NCBI GenBank assembly: GCA_002482435.1
Contig: DLFZ01000101.1
Coordinates: forward strand, 580 to 6,498
Direction of reading: 5' to 3'
DNA length: 5,919 bases
From: Christensenella sp. UBA7707
GTDB taxonomy: Bacteria > Bacillota > Clostridia > Christensenellales > CAG-138
Part shown: positions 1-4,743 of the stretch, in pieces
Layout of the letters: each line of letters opens with the position of its first letter
Position numbering within the stretch: the first letter of the stretch is position 1
Notes under the pieces: model-generated
Databases searched by the model: none
Told to the model about the DNA's origin: nothing
The model's input: the letters and a program-made list of their open reading frames with translations, nothing else
Position numbers and translations under genes: made by a program

Positions 1-22
1 CCCCTGCCGGATCCGGCAGGGG
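1..22 (-). terminator. Palindromic hairpin, probable terminator of the zinc-ribbon gene
   Basis: A perfect 22-bp palindrome: arms CCCCTGCCG and CGGCAGGGG around a GATC loop. It lies 12 bp beyond the stop codon of the minus-strand gene ending at 35, where an intrinsic terminator is expected. The run of T that would prove it would fall left of base 1, outside the window. On the plus strand only two T follow, so a plus-strand terminator is unlikely. Confidence 0.6.
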
Positions 23-34
23 TTATGCGCGAAA

Positions 35-346
35 TTAATATCTGTCTCTGCGGCGTTCTCTGGGCTGATAGCAGTCCTTGCAATAAACGGGTTTATCTGA
101 CGAGGGGCGGAACGGCACTTCGGTTTCCTTGCCGCACTGGGCGCAGATCACCGGGTACATTTGCCTGGGGTAACTGCCGTAACCATCGCGACCTCCATCC
201 CGCTGGCTGTTCTTCCTTGCAGCTCTGCAAGCGGGGCACCTTTGGGGTTCGTTCTGAAAGCCTTTTTCCTGATAAAAGGCCTGTTCGCTTTCCGTGAAGA
301 GAAATTCTGCCCCACAGTCTCTGCAAGTAAGGGATTTGTCTGCCAA
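35..346 (-). CDS. Double zinc-ribbon protein (CxxC-x17-CxxC type)
   Basis: A 103-residue protein with four CxxC pairs, at residues 8/11, 37/40, 68/71 and 89/92. The first two pairs form one predicted zinc ribbon (TCRDCGAEF near the N-terminus, CPACRAARK at its end). The last two form a second ribbon with exactly 17 residues between pairs, the CxxC-x17-CxxC domain common in small clostridial proteins. A Gly/Arg/Tyr-rich linker (about 46-62) joins them, and the tail is strongly basic (RERRRDRY). The frame is open upstream to an ATG at 424, but I chose TTG at 344-346: GGAGG at 356-360 sits 9 nt before it, the product then begins with the family-like ADKSLTC, and the extra 26 codons would run through the promoter. 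Known members are uncharacterised; zinc binding and perhaps nucleic-acid or protein binding are inferences. It is a single gene with its own promoter and a probable terminator. Confidence 0.88.
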   Translation of the reverse strand: MADKSLTCRDCGAEFLFTESEQAFYQEKGFQNEPQRCPACRAARKNSQRDGGRDGYGSYPRQMYPVICAQCGKETEVPFRPSSDKPVYCKDCYQPRERRRDRY

Positions 347-368
347 TGAAAGAGTCCTCCAAGTTTTT

Positions 369-394
369 AATATGCTATTATGTAATAGCATATT
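369..394. promoter_or_regulatory. Perfect 26-bp inverted repeat, candidate operator
   Basis: Arms AATATGCTATTA (369-380) and TAATAGCATATT (383-394) are exact reverse complements around a 2-bp centre. The site begins directly downstream of the -10 box of the zinc-ribbon gene and covers the predicted transcription start (about 389), the classic place for a repressor operator. Because transcription would start inside one arm, the RNA cannot form the full hairpin, so a DNA-binding site is more likely than an RNA structure. A further half-site, AATAGCAT, lies at 417-424, 33 bp (about three helical turns) from the matching half of the right arm. I cannot name the regulator. Confidence 0.65.
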
Positions 395-395
395 C

Positions 396-443
396 AGTAT
401 ATCACGTTTGCGGCGAAATAGCATTTTATTTTTTTAAAAAATA
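396..443 (-). promoter_or_regulatory. Promoter of the zinc-ribbon gene
   Basis: Read on the minus strand, TATACT (396-401) is a good -10 box. At 17-bp spacing the -35 position is ATGCTA (419-424), a poor match to TTGACA, and it coincides with the extra operator half-site. Upstream, 425-443 is almost pure A/T runs, which could act as an UP element. The leader from the predicted start (about 389) to the TTG codon is about 43 nt. The weak -35 plus flanking half-sites suggests a regulated promoter. Confidence 0.55.
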
Positions 444-790
444 ATCGTGAGAAATCGCATGTTGTTTTGCACAAAAGCGAGAGTTGCTTGATTTAATACA
501 GGCCCTCGGCAGCGGGAGACCATGCAGCCATGGCGCGGCGAATGCCATGCTTCGCACAGACGGTGAAGCGTCAACAAAAAGCGGCGTGGGGGGTATGAGT
601 TTCTTGCGATGTGCCGGCAAATTCAAACGTGAAATCTTTTAACGAAAATGAACACCTGTATCGGAGGCGGGAAAAAAAGAAATGCGAGTTTCTATATAAG
701 AGTTGTTTTGGAGCAAAAAAATTTTTTCAAAGAATATAGATCATAGGCTCTCAAAGAGCTTTTTGGGAATAGCAATCGGTTTCAAATGCA
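425..790. other. Intergenic stretch with no supported gene
   Basis: This gap separates two divergent genes. Short open frames cross it but none has a ribosome site, a recognisable protein or sensible composition. The left end is the A/T-rich tract behind the zinc-ribbon promoter. The middle (about 490-610) is G/C-rich with repeated CATGC/GCCATG words that I cannot interpret. From about 640 it becomes A-rich, including an A7T6 run at 715-727. TATATAAG near 692 resembles a -10 box but has no convincing -35 partner. A terminator-like hairpin (745-764) is listed separately. I see no riboswitch core or tRNA. Confidence 0.6.
745..764 (+). terminator. Short terminator-like hairpin upstream of the chemoreceptor gene
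   Basis: AGGCTCT pairs with AGAGCTT across a CAA loop (seven pairs including one G-U), and five T follow the G/C part of the stem. It could end an unidentified upstream transcript or attenuate a longer leader. The stem is short and no gene immediately upstream needs it, so it may be chance. Confidence 0.3.
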
Positions 791-791
791 T

Positions 792-819
792 TAAAGCGAA
801 CCGTCCAAAATGCCGAAAG
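792..819 (+). promoter_or_regulatory. Candidate sigma-D (sigma-28/FliA type) promoter for the chemoreceptor
   Basis: TAAA (792-795) is followed after 16 bp by GCCGAAAG (812-819). The known motility/chemotaxis consensus is TAAA, a spacer of about 15 (14-16 reported in Bacillus), then GCCGATAA or GCCGATAT. The match is 4/4 and 6/8. It lies 110 bp upstream of a chemoreceptor start, and such genes are commonly sigma-D dependent. Predicted transcription would start near 826, leaving a leader of about 100 nt. The match is imperfect and could be chance. Confidence 0.42.
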
Positions 820-848
820 AAGAAAGAAGGCTTAAAGGGACGGCTTGC
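796..848 (+). repeat. Imperfect 11-bp inverted repeat in the chemoreceptor leader
   Basis: GCGAACCGTCC (796-806) can pair with GGACGGCTTGC (838-848): nine Watson-Crick pairs, one G-U and one A-C mismatch, around a 31-nt purine-rich loop with a possible inner GCC/GGC stem (812-814/829-831). The left arm can also pair partly with CGGTT upstream (777-781). It matches no riboswitch I know. If the sigma-D type promoter at 792-819 is real, the left arm would not be transcribed and this would only be a DNA-level feature. Confidence 0.3.
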
Positions 849-887
849 TTGTTGCGCCCGTGTAGCTTTTCAATTCCCTGTACCATC

Positions 888-908
888 CCGCGCTGGCGCG
901 GATTTTTT
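888..908 (+). terminator. Attenuator-like hairpin with T6 tract in the chemoreceptor leader
   Basis: CCGCG pairs with CGCGG around a CTGG loop (888-901), followed by A and then six T (903-908). The T tract ends only 6 nt before the ribosome-binding region (about 914-920) of the chemoreceptor gene. The all-G/C stem plus T tract is the form of an intrinsic terminator, though five pairs is short. Its position between any promoter and the start codon suggests leader attenuation or insulation from upstream transcription. Confidence 0.4.
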
Positions 909-929
909 CGTACGAGAGGAACAGAAAAA

Positions 930-2993
930 ATGAGGATTTCCGCAAAGCTCACCATCACGTTTCTTGTAATCGCTCTGATTGCGGGCAGCGTGGGTGTGTA
1001 CGGCGTGGCCGCGCTATCGAACGCGAACCGTGCAGCCAACGACATTTTTGAAAACTACGGGCTTGCGCAGGGGTACCTTGGCAACATCTTTGGCCAGTTT
1101 CAAACCCAGCGCGCGCTTTTGCGGGATATGGTGCTGTATCAGGATCTTTCCGTTTCCAAGGAGATCAAAAAAGCAATCGATGCTTCCGACTTAGCGCTAA
1201 CAGAAAACCTTACGCTTTTTGAGGGCACCTGCGTTACCGCAGAAGACAAAGCCCTTTACGAGGAACTTTCCACAAGCATTGCGGCGTTTCGCGGCGTGCG
1301 CGACGAGCTTACCGCCGCATGCATAAAGGGCGATTATGAAAACGCGCTTGCTTGGATTAAGCTCGACAGCAACGCGGAAATCGCAGATGCGGCGGATGTA
1401 CAAGCCGCAAATACCACGCCGGATGCCGTATCCTCGCCCACCGGAGGGGGCGGGGATCTTGGCGAGGTGACCGGGCAGGTGGATGCCGTGGCATCCGCAA
1501 CCGTGAGCTCAAGCGCGCAGGTCGCCGTGGAGCAGACCATGGCGGATAGCATCGCGCGCGCGAAAGTGCGGCTTGAATCGCAGAGCAAAAGCGTTATGGT
1601 AACCGAAACGGTACTTGTTGCACTTTCTGCCGCAGCGTTTATTTTGGCGGCGGTGCTCGGCGTTACCGTGGCAAGGGGCATTTCGCGCCCACTCAACGTT
1701 GCGGTGGATGCACTTGAAAAAATCGCCCGGGGCGAGGAAATTGAGGCGCTCGACACAAAGCGGTTCGACGGAGAACTTAAAAAAATCGCCGTGAGCGTGA
1801 ACGAGGTGCGCGACTCGCTTTCCCTTTTGTTGAGCGATTCCGCCATGCTCACGGAAGCCGCCGTAGAGGGGCGGCTTGAAGCGCGCGCGGAGCCTGAGCG
1901 GCACAAGGGTTCGTACCGCAGGCTCATTATGGGCGTCAACAACACGCTCGACGCCATGATCGCGCCCGTTCATGAGGCCACGGGGGTGCTTGAGCAAATG
2001 GCGCAGGGCAATTTGCAGGTCACCGTTAATGGGGACTATATGGGCGGCCACGCGGTTGTGAAAAACGCGCTCAACGACACGCTTTCGTCCATCAACGGCT
2101 ACCTTGGGGAAATTTCAAGGGTGGTCGCCCAGATGGCGCAGGGGAACATGTCCGTTTCCATCACCGCACAATACCGTGGCGACTTTATAGTGTTGAAGGA
2201 CTCCATCAACCACATCGCCGAATCGCTGCGCGACGTGCTCGGCGAAATCAGCGTTGTGGCGGATCAGGTGGCAATCGGTACGCGGCAGGTTTCCGAGGGC
2301 AGCCATAGAATTTCGCAGGGTGCGGATGAACAGAATGCCTCCATCGCAAGGTTAACGGATTCTGTGGGGCAGATTGCCCTTCAAACAAGAAACAACGCGA
2401 AAAGCGCGCGGCAGGCAAACGAGCTTACCCTTTCTGCTGCCTCGGAGGCCGCGCAGGGTAACGCCAAAATTGCGGCCATGCAGCAGGCCATGGATGAAAT
2501 CAGCGAGGCTGCGCATAACATTTCAAAAATCATCAAGGTAATTGACGACATCGCGTTCCAAACGAACATCCTCGCGCTCAACGCGGCGGTCGAGGCTGCG
2601 CGCGCGGGCGTGCATGGCAAGGGCTTTGCGGTGGTGGCAGAAGAGGTTCGAAACCTCGCTTCGCGCAGCACGGAGGCCGCAAAGGAAACCACAGAACTGA
2701 TCGAAGGCTCCATTGGCAAAATGGAAGCCGGCGCGAAGATTGCCGACGAAACCGCCAAGGCGCTCAAAACCGTGGTGGGCGGCGTGGAAAGGGCGGCGGA
2801 GCTTGTGAAAGAGATCGCCAAGGCCTCCGAGGAGCAGGCAAACGCCATTGCGGGCGTGGACAGCGGCATCGAGCAGATGCTAAGCGTCGTGCAAAGCGAT
2901 TCCGCAGCCTCGCACGAAACAGCCGCCGCCGCAGAGGAGATTTCCGCGCAGGCCGAAACGCTCAAGCAGATGATCGGAAGGTTTCAGTTATAA
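930..2993 (+). CDS. Methyl-accepting chemotaxis protein with tandem HAMP-like units
   Basis: A 687-residue transmembrane chemoreceptor that should pass extracellular signals to CheA/CheW in the membrane-bound array. Membrane helix 1 is at about 8-29, an extracytoplasmic region of four-helix-bundle (4HB_MCP-like) character at about 30-222, and membrane helix 2 at about 224-248. A HAMP domain follows (about 249-302, starting RGISRPL), then further HAMP-like units, including two clear tandem copies with QMAQGN at 356-361 and 401-406 (period 45). The signalling domain covers about 450-687, with the near-invariant tip [18 protein letters not shown] (543-560) and [15 protein letters not shown] (563-577). 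Likely methylation segments are ADEQNAS (465-471) and ASEEQANA (632-639). There is no C-terminal NWETF-type CheR tether. A Gly/Ser/Thr-rich stretch (about 160-200) interrupts the sensor. I chose ATG at 930 because AGAGGA lies 9 nt upstream and the membrane helix follows at once; the frame extends to 810, but the added residues are not signal-like. The ligand is unknown. Confidence 0.95.
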   Translation: MRISAKLTITFLVIALIAGSVGVYGVAALSNANRAANDIFENYGLAQGYLGNIFGQFQTQRALLRDMVLYQDLSVSKEIKKAIDASDLALTENLTLFEGTCVTAEDKALYEELSTSIAAFRGVRDELTAACIKGDYENALAWIKLDSNAEIADAADVQAANTTPDAVSSPTGGGGDLGEVTGQVDAVASATVSSSAQVAVEQTMADSIARAKVRLESQSKSVMVTETVLVALSAAAFILAAVLGVTVARGISRPLNVAVDALEKIARGEEIEALDTKRFDGELKKIAVSVNEVRDSLSLLLSDSAMLTEAAVEGRLEARAEPERHKGSYRRLIMGVNNTLDAMIAPVHEATGVLEQMAQGNLQVTVNGDYMGGHAVVKNALNDTLSSINGYLGEISRVVAQMAQGNMSVSITAQYRGDFIVLKDSINHIAESLRDVLGEISVVADQVAIGTRQVSEGSHRISQGADEQNASIARLTDSVGQIALQTRNNAKSARQANELTLSAASEAAQGNAKIAAMQQAMDEISEAAHNISKIIKVIDDIAFQTNILALNAAVEAARAGVHGKGFAVVAEEVRNLASRSTEAAKETTELIEGSIGKMEAGAKIADETAKALKTVVGGVERAAELVKEIAKASEEQANAIAGVDSGIEQMLSVVQSDSAASHETAAAAEEISAQAETLKQMIGRFQL

Positions 2994-3004
2994 CATGGTC
3001 AAAA

Positions 3005-3018
3005 GTGACCTACGTCAC
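3005..3018. repeat. Small inverted repeat just after the chemoreceptor stop codon
   Basis: GTGAC (3005-3009) and GTCAC (3014-3018) are perfect reverse complements around CTAC, starting 12 bp after the stop codon and 12 bp before the terminator arm. No T tract follows. It could be a protein-binding site, a transcript 3'-end element or chance. Confidence 0.25.
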
Positions 3019-3030
3019 GTTTCTAACACG

Positions 3031-3068
3031 AAAAGCGGCCTGCCTGTAACAAGGAAAGGCCGCTTTTT
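3031..3068 (+). terminator. Intrinsic terminator of the chemoreceptor gene
   Basis: An 11-bp perfect stem, AAAAGCGGCCT (3031-3041) with AGGCCGCTTTT (3057-3067), ends in a run of five T (3064-3068). The 15-nt interior can form a small CCT/AGG stem. It lies 37 bp beyond the stop codon. The A run on the left arm means it could also work on the minus strand, but no minus-strand gene ends here. Confidence 0.9.
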
Positions 3069-3107
3069 GTTGAGGTTTGTCACACCCTGTAAAATGGGAC
3101 GGGTTTG

Positions 3108-3116
3108 TGGTACAAT
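3108..3116 (+). promoter_or_regulatory. Extended -10 promoter of the small membrane protein gene
   Basis: TGG directly precedes TACAAT (3111-3116), giving a TGn extended -10 element with a 5/6 match to TATAAT. The -35 position at 17-bp spacing (TGTAAA, 3088-3093) is poor, as is common for extended -10 promoters. It lies 30 bp before the TTG start and 40 bp after the upstream terminator. Confidence 0.6.
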
Positions 3117-3145
3117 CCTGAAGAACATTTCTTGGAGGAATGCAC

Positions 3146-3559
3146 TTGAAAATTGCCGCCGCCGTTGTAAACCTTGTGCTTTGGGTGTGGTTTTTCGGCT
3201 GTATTGTAACGTACAAAACAAAAAAGTTCGTGCTGGTGGAAGGCATGGGCGTAAAAAGCGTGGAGTTCGGTGCGCTTTTGTTGTTTTCCACGGCGTTGGC
3301 GCTGTTCTTTGCGGCGCACGCGGTGGGAAAGTGGGTACTTTTTGCGGTGCTTTCGCTTTGGTTTGTAGTACAATTCCTTTGCCATTGGCGTTATACGATC
3401 TTTGGCGTTTGTGAGGAAAAACTTCGTGGCTACAATGCGTGCTTTCAAAACACGCTGCACCTCATCCCTGCGTCAAAAACAAGGCTTGTGCCGGATTTTT
3501 ACCATATCGTACTGCACGTTTTGATTGCCGCTTCCGCTATTTTGTGTGCTCTAAGCTAA
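3146..3559 (+). CDS. Unrecognised four-helix integral membrane protein
   Basis: A 137-residue hydrophobic protein that I cannot place in a named family. Predicted membrane helices are at about 3-23, 40-60, 62-81 and 118-136. Between the third and fourth is a hydrophilic segment (about 82-117) reading like a conserved core: HWRYTIFGVCEEKLRGYN (80-97), then FQNTLHLIPASKTRLVPD (100-117), leading into FYHIVLH (118-124). The aromatic, His and Pro residues in this loop suggest the functional site, but no catalytic motif is clear. I chose TTG at 3146-3148, not ATG at 3140, because GGAGG (3134-3138) is 7 nt from the TTG but only 1 nt from the ATG; the difference is two residues. It has its own promoter after the chemoreceptor terminator and is followed by a hairpin, so it appears monocistronic. 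Cysteines are at residues 19, 79, 89, 99 and 134. Confidence 0.8.
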   Translation: MKIAAAVVNLVLWVWFFGCIVTYKTKKFVLVEGMGVKSVEFGALLLFSTALALFFAAHAVGKWVLFAVLSLWFVVQFLCHWRYTIFGVCEEKLRGYNACFQNTLHLIPASKTRLVPDFYHIVLHVLIAASAILCALS

Positions 3560-3562
3560 AGG

Positions 3563-3588
3563 CTGCCGTCGGAACTTGTTGACGGCGG
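3563..3588 (+). terminator. Stem-loop after the small membrane protein gene
   Basis: CTGCCGTC (3563-3570) pairs with GACGGCGG (3581-3588) over eight positions including one G-U, with two further G-U pairs possible inside and a loop of 6-10 nt. It starts 3 bp after the stop codon, where a terminator is expected, but no T tract follows (AGCGCGC instead). It may stabilise the 3' end or terminate poorly, letting transcription reach the permease gene. TTGACG within it (3579-3584) also resembles a -35 box, but the partner at 17 bp (TAAGCT) is weak. Confidence 0.4.
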
Positions 3589-3600
3589 AGCGCGCATCCG

Positions 3601-3669
3601 TTAAGCTGTGATAAGCATAGCGCGCCAAGTCGAACACGGCAACAGAAGCGTATAAGCGCTATGCTTATA
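3601..3669. promoter_or_regulatory. Nested inverted repeats upstream of the permease gene, candidate regulatory site
   Basis: ATAAGCATAGCGC (3611-3623) and GCGCTATGCTTAT (3656-3668) are perfect 13-bp inverted arms separated by 32 bp. The right arm also takes part in a local palindrome, TATAAGC (3651-3657) and GCTTATA (3663-3669) around GCTAT. The two pairings compete for the same bases, as in an RNA switch. Alternatively, the repeated word TTAAGC/ATAAGC at 3601, 3611 and 3652, plus its inverse at 3663, suggests a multi-site DNA operator; the spacings of 10 and 41 bp are close to whole helical turns. TATAAG occurs twice (3651, 3666) as a possible -10, without a good -35. Confidence 0.45.
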
Positions 3670-3729
3670 AGGTGCGTTTGTTTGCGCAGAGGTCGGTTTT
3701 GCCCAAAATACTTTCGAAAGAGAACGATC

Positions 3730-4641
3730 ATGAACAAAGCGACGTTTCGCAACTCTCTTCTTTTGTTGCTTACGGCAACCATTTGGGGCTTTTCGTTTGT
3801 GGCGCAAAGCAAGGGGATGGATCATGTTGGCCCGCTCACCTTCAACGGTGTGCGCGCAGTGCTCGGCGGGCTTGTGCTCGTGCCGTTTGCCGCCATGCAG
3901 GGGGCCTCTAACCGCAAAAAGGGCATTAAAACCGACCGCCGCGCGCTTCTTTGGGGCGGGCTTTGGTGCGGCATCTTCTTGTTTTTCGCAAGTAGCTTGC
4001 AGCAGTTCGGCATTCTTTATACAAGCGTTGGCAAGTCCGGCTTCATCACGGCGTTTTACATTGTGCTGGTGCCCATTTTCGGCCTGTTTTTGAAAAAGAA
4101 AACCGGCATTTTGGTGTGGGTGAGCGCGCTCATCGCGCTCGTGGGGCTTTACCTTTTGTGCATCACCGAGCAGTTCAGCGTCAATTTGGGTGATGCGCTC
4201 ACGCTTGGCTGCGCGGTGCTTTTCGCGGGGCATATCCTTGTGATCGACCGCTTCGCTTCCAAGGTGGACGGCGTTACCCTTTCCATGCTCCAGTTTTTTG
4301 TGAACGGCGTTTTGGCGTGCGCGGCGGCTTTTCTTTTTGAAAAGCCAAACCTCGCGTCCATCCTTGACGCGCGCTGGTCCATTCTCTATGCGGGCATAAT
4401 GTCTTGCGGGGTGGCGTACACGCTGCAGATCATTGGCCAAAAGGGCATGAACCCCGCTGTGGCCTCGCTTATCTTAAGCCTCGAATCCTGTATTGCGGTG
4501 CTTGCGGGCTGGCTCCTTTTGAACCAAAGCCTCAGCGCGCGCGAGCTTGTTGGGTGCGCTGTGATGTTTGTGGCGATCATCCTCGCACAGCTTCCGCCTA
4601 AAAAGGCGGCGAACGGGGCACTTCAAGATTCCTCGCTGTAA
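3730..4641 (+). CDS. EamA/DMT-superfamily permease (ten-helix drug/metabolite transporter type)
   Basis: A 303-residue inner-membrane protein with the two-repeat layout of the drug/metabolite transporter superfamily: EamA unit 1 at about 8-143 and unit 2 at about 155-287, each of about five membrane helices. Typical features are the opening LLLTATIWGFSFVAQ (12-26), TSVGKSGFITAFYIVLVPIF (98-117) in the first half, and LILSLESCIAVLAGWLLLNQSLS (247-269) in the second, corresponding to the family's SLEP-A-GWL-L-E segment with Ser replacing the usual Pro after SLE. Length is normal for the family. Members export or import amino acids, nucleosides or other metabolites; the substrate cannot be read from sequence. 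I chose ATG at 3730 because the first helix follows at once and AAAGAGA lies about 7 nt upstream, a weak ribosome site. The frame extends to an ATG at 3661, but that lies inside the inverted repeat and adds a basic non-conserved stretch. It converges on the surface-protein gene across a shared terminator. Confidence 0.93.
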   Translation: MNKATFRNSLLLLLTATIWGFSFVAQSKGMDHVGPLTFNGVRAVLGGLVLVPFAAMQGASNRKKGIKTDRRALLWGGLWCGIFLFFASSLQQFGILYTSVGKSGFITAFYIVLVPIFGLFLKKKTGILVWVSALIALVGLYLLCITEQFSVNLGDALTLGCAVLFAGHILVIDRFASKVDGVTLSMLQFFVNGVLACAAAFLFEKPNLASILDARWSILYAGIMSCGVAYTLQIIGQKGMNPAVASLILSLESCIAVLAGWLLLNQSLSARELVGCAVMFVAIILAQLPPKKAANGALQDSSL

Positions 4642-4664
4642 CGTAAAACAACAAAAAGAAAACA

Positions 4665-4698
4665 AAAAGGGTTGGCGCGTATATGCGCCAACCCTTTT
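4665..4698. terminator. Bidirectional intrinsic terminator between convergent genes
   Basis: A perfect 14-bp stem, AAAAGGGTTGGCGC (4665-4678) with GCGCCAACCCTTTT (4685-4698), around a GTATAT loop. It ends in T4 on the plus strand and T5 on the minus strand. It sits 23 bp after the permease stop and 45 bp after the surface-protein stop, so it should serve both. Confidence 0.93.
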
Positions 4699-4743
4699 CA
4701 CTGAACCATTTGCTGCGATTTCCGCTAGCGCATTGCCTCCACA

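Noticed and set aside
426..626. Minus-strand open frame of 66 codons in the intergenic region
   Set aside because: It starts with TTG without a ribosome site, has no recognisable sequence, and overlaps the A/T-rich tract behind a promoter.
810..929. N-terminal extension of the chemoreceptor to ATG 810
   Set aside because: No ribosome site precedes it, the 40 added residues are not signal-like, and ATG 930 has a well-placed AGAGGA just ahead of the membrane helix.
640..930. c-di-GMP or other known riboswitch upstream of the chemoreceptor
   Set aside because: I looked for the conserved GEMM-type core and other common riboswitch motifs by eye and found none; only generic stems are present.
703..933. 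Plus-strand open frame of 76 codons ahead of the chemoreceptor
   Set aside because: Low-complexity, Lys/Arg-rich product with no ribosome site; it runs through the leader hairpins and into the chemoreceptor start.
1334..2051. Long minus-strand open frames opposite the chemoreceptor gene
   Set aside because: Ser/Ala/Thr-rich or His/Arg-rich shadows caused by codon bias in the real gene; no ribosome sites or domains.
3601..4440. 279-codon minus-strand frame opposite the permease gene
   Set aside because: A basic, His/Lys/Arg-rich shadow of a clear permease coding sequence.
4474..4743. Open frame continuing in phase after the surface-protein stop, possible readthrough
   Set aside because: It passes through the bidirectional terminator and is antisense to the permease gene; the translation does not resemble SLH or any anchor domain.
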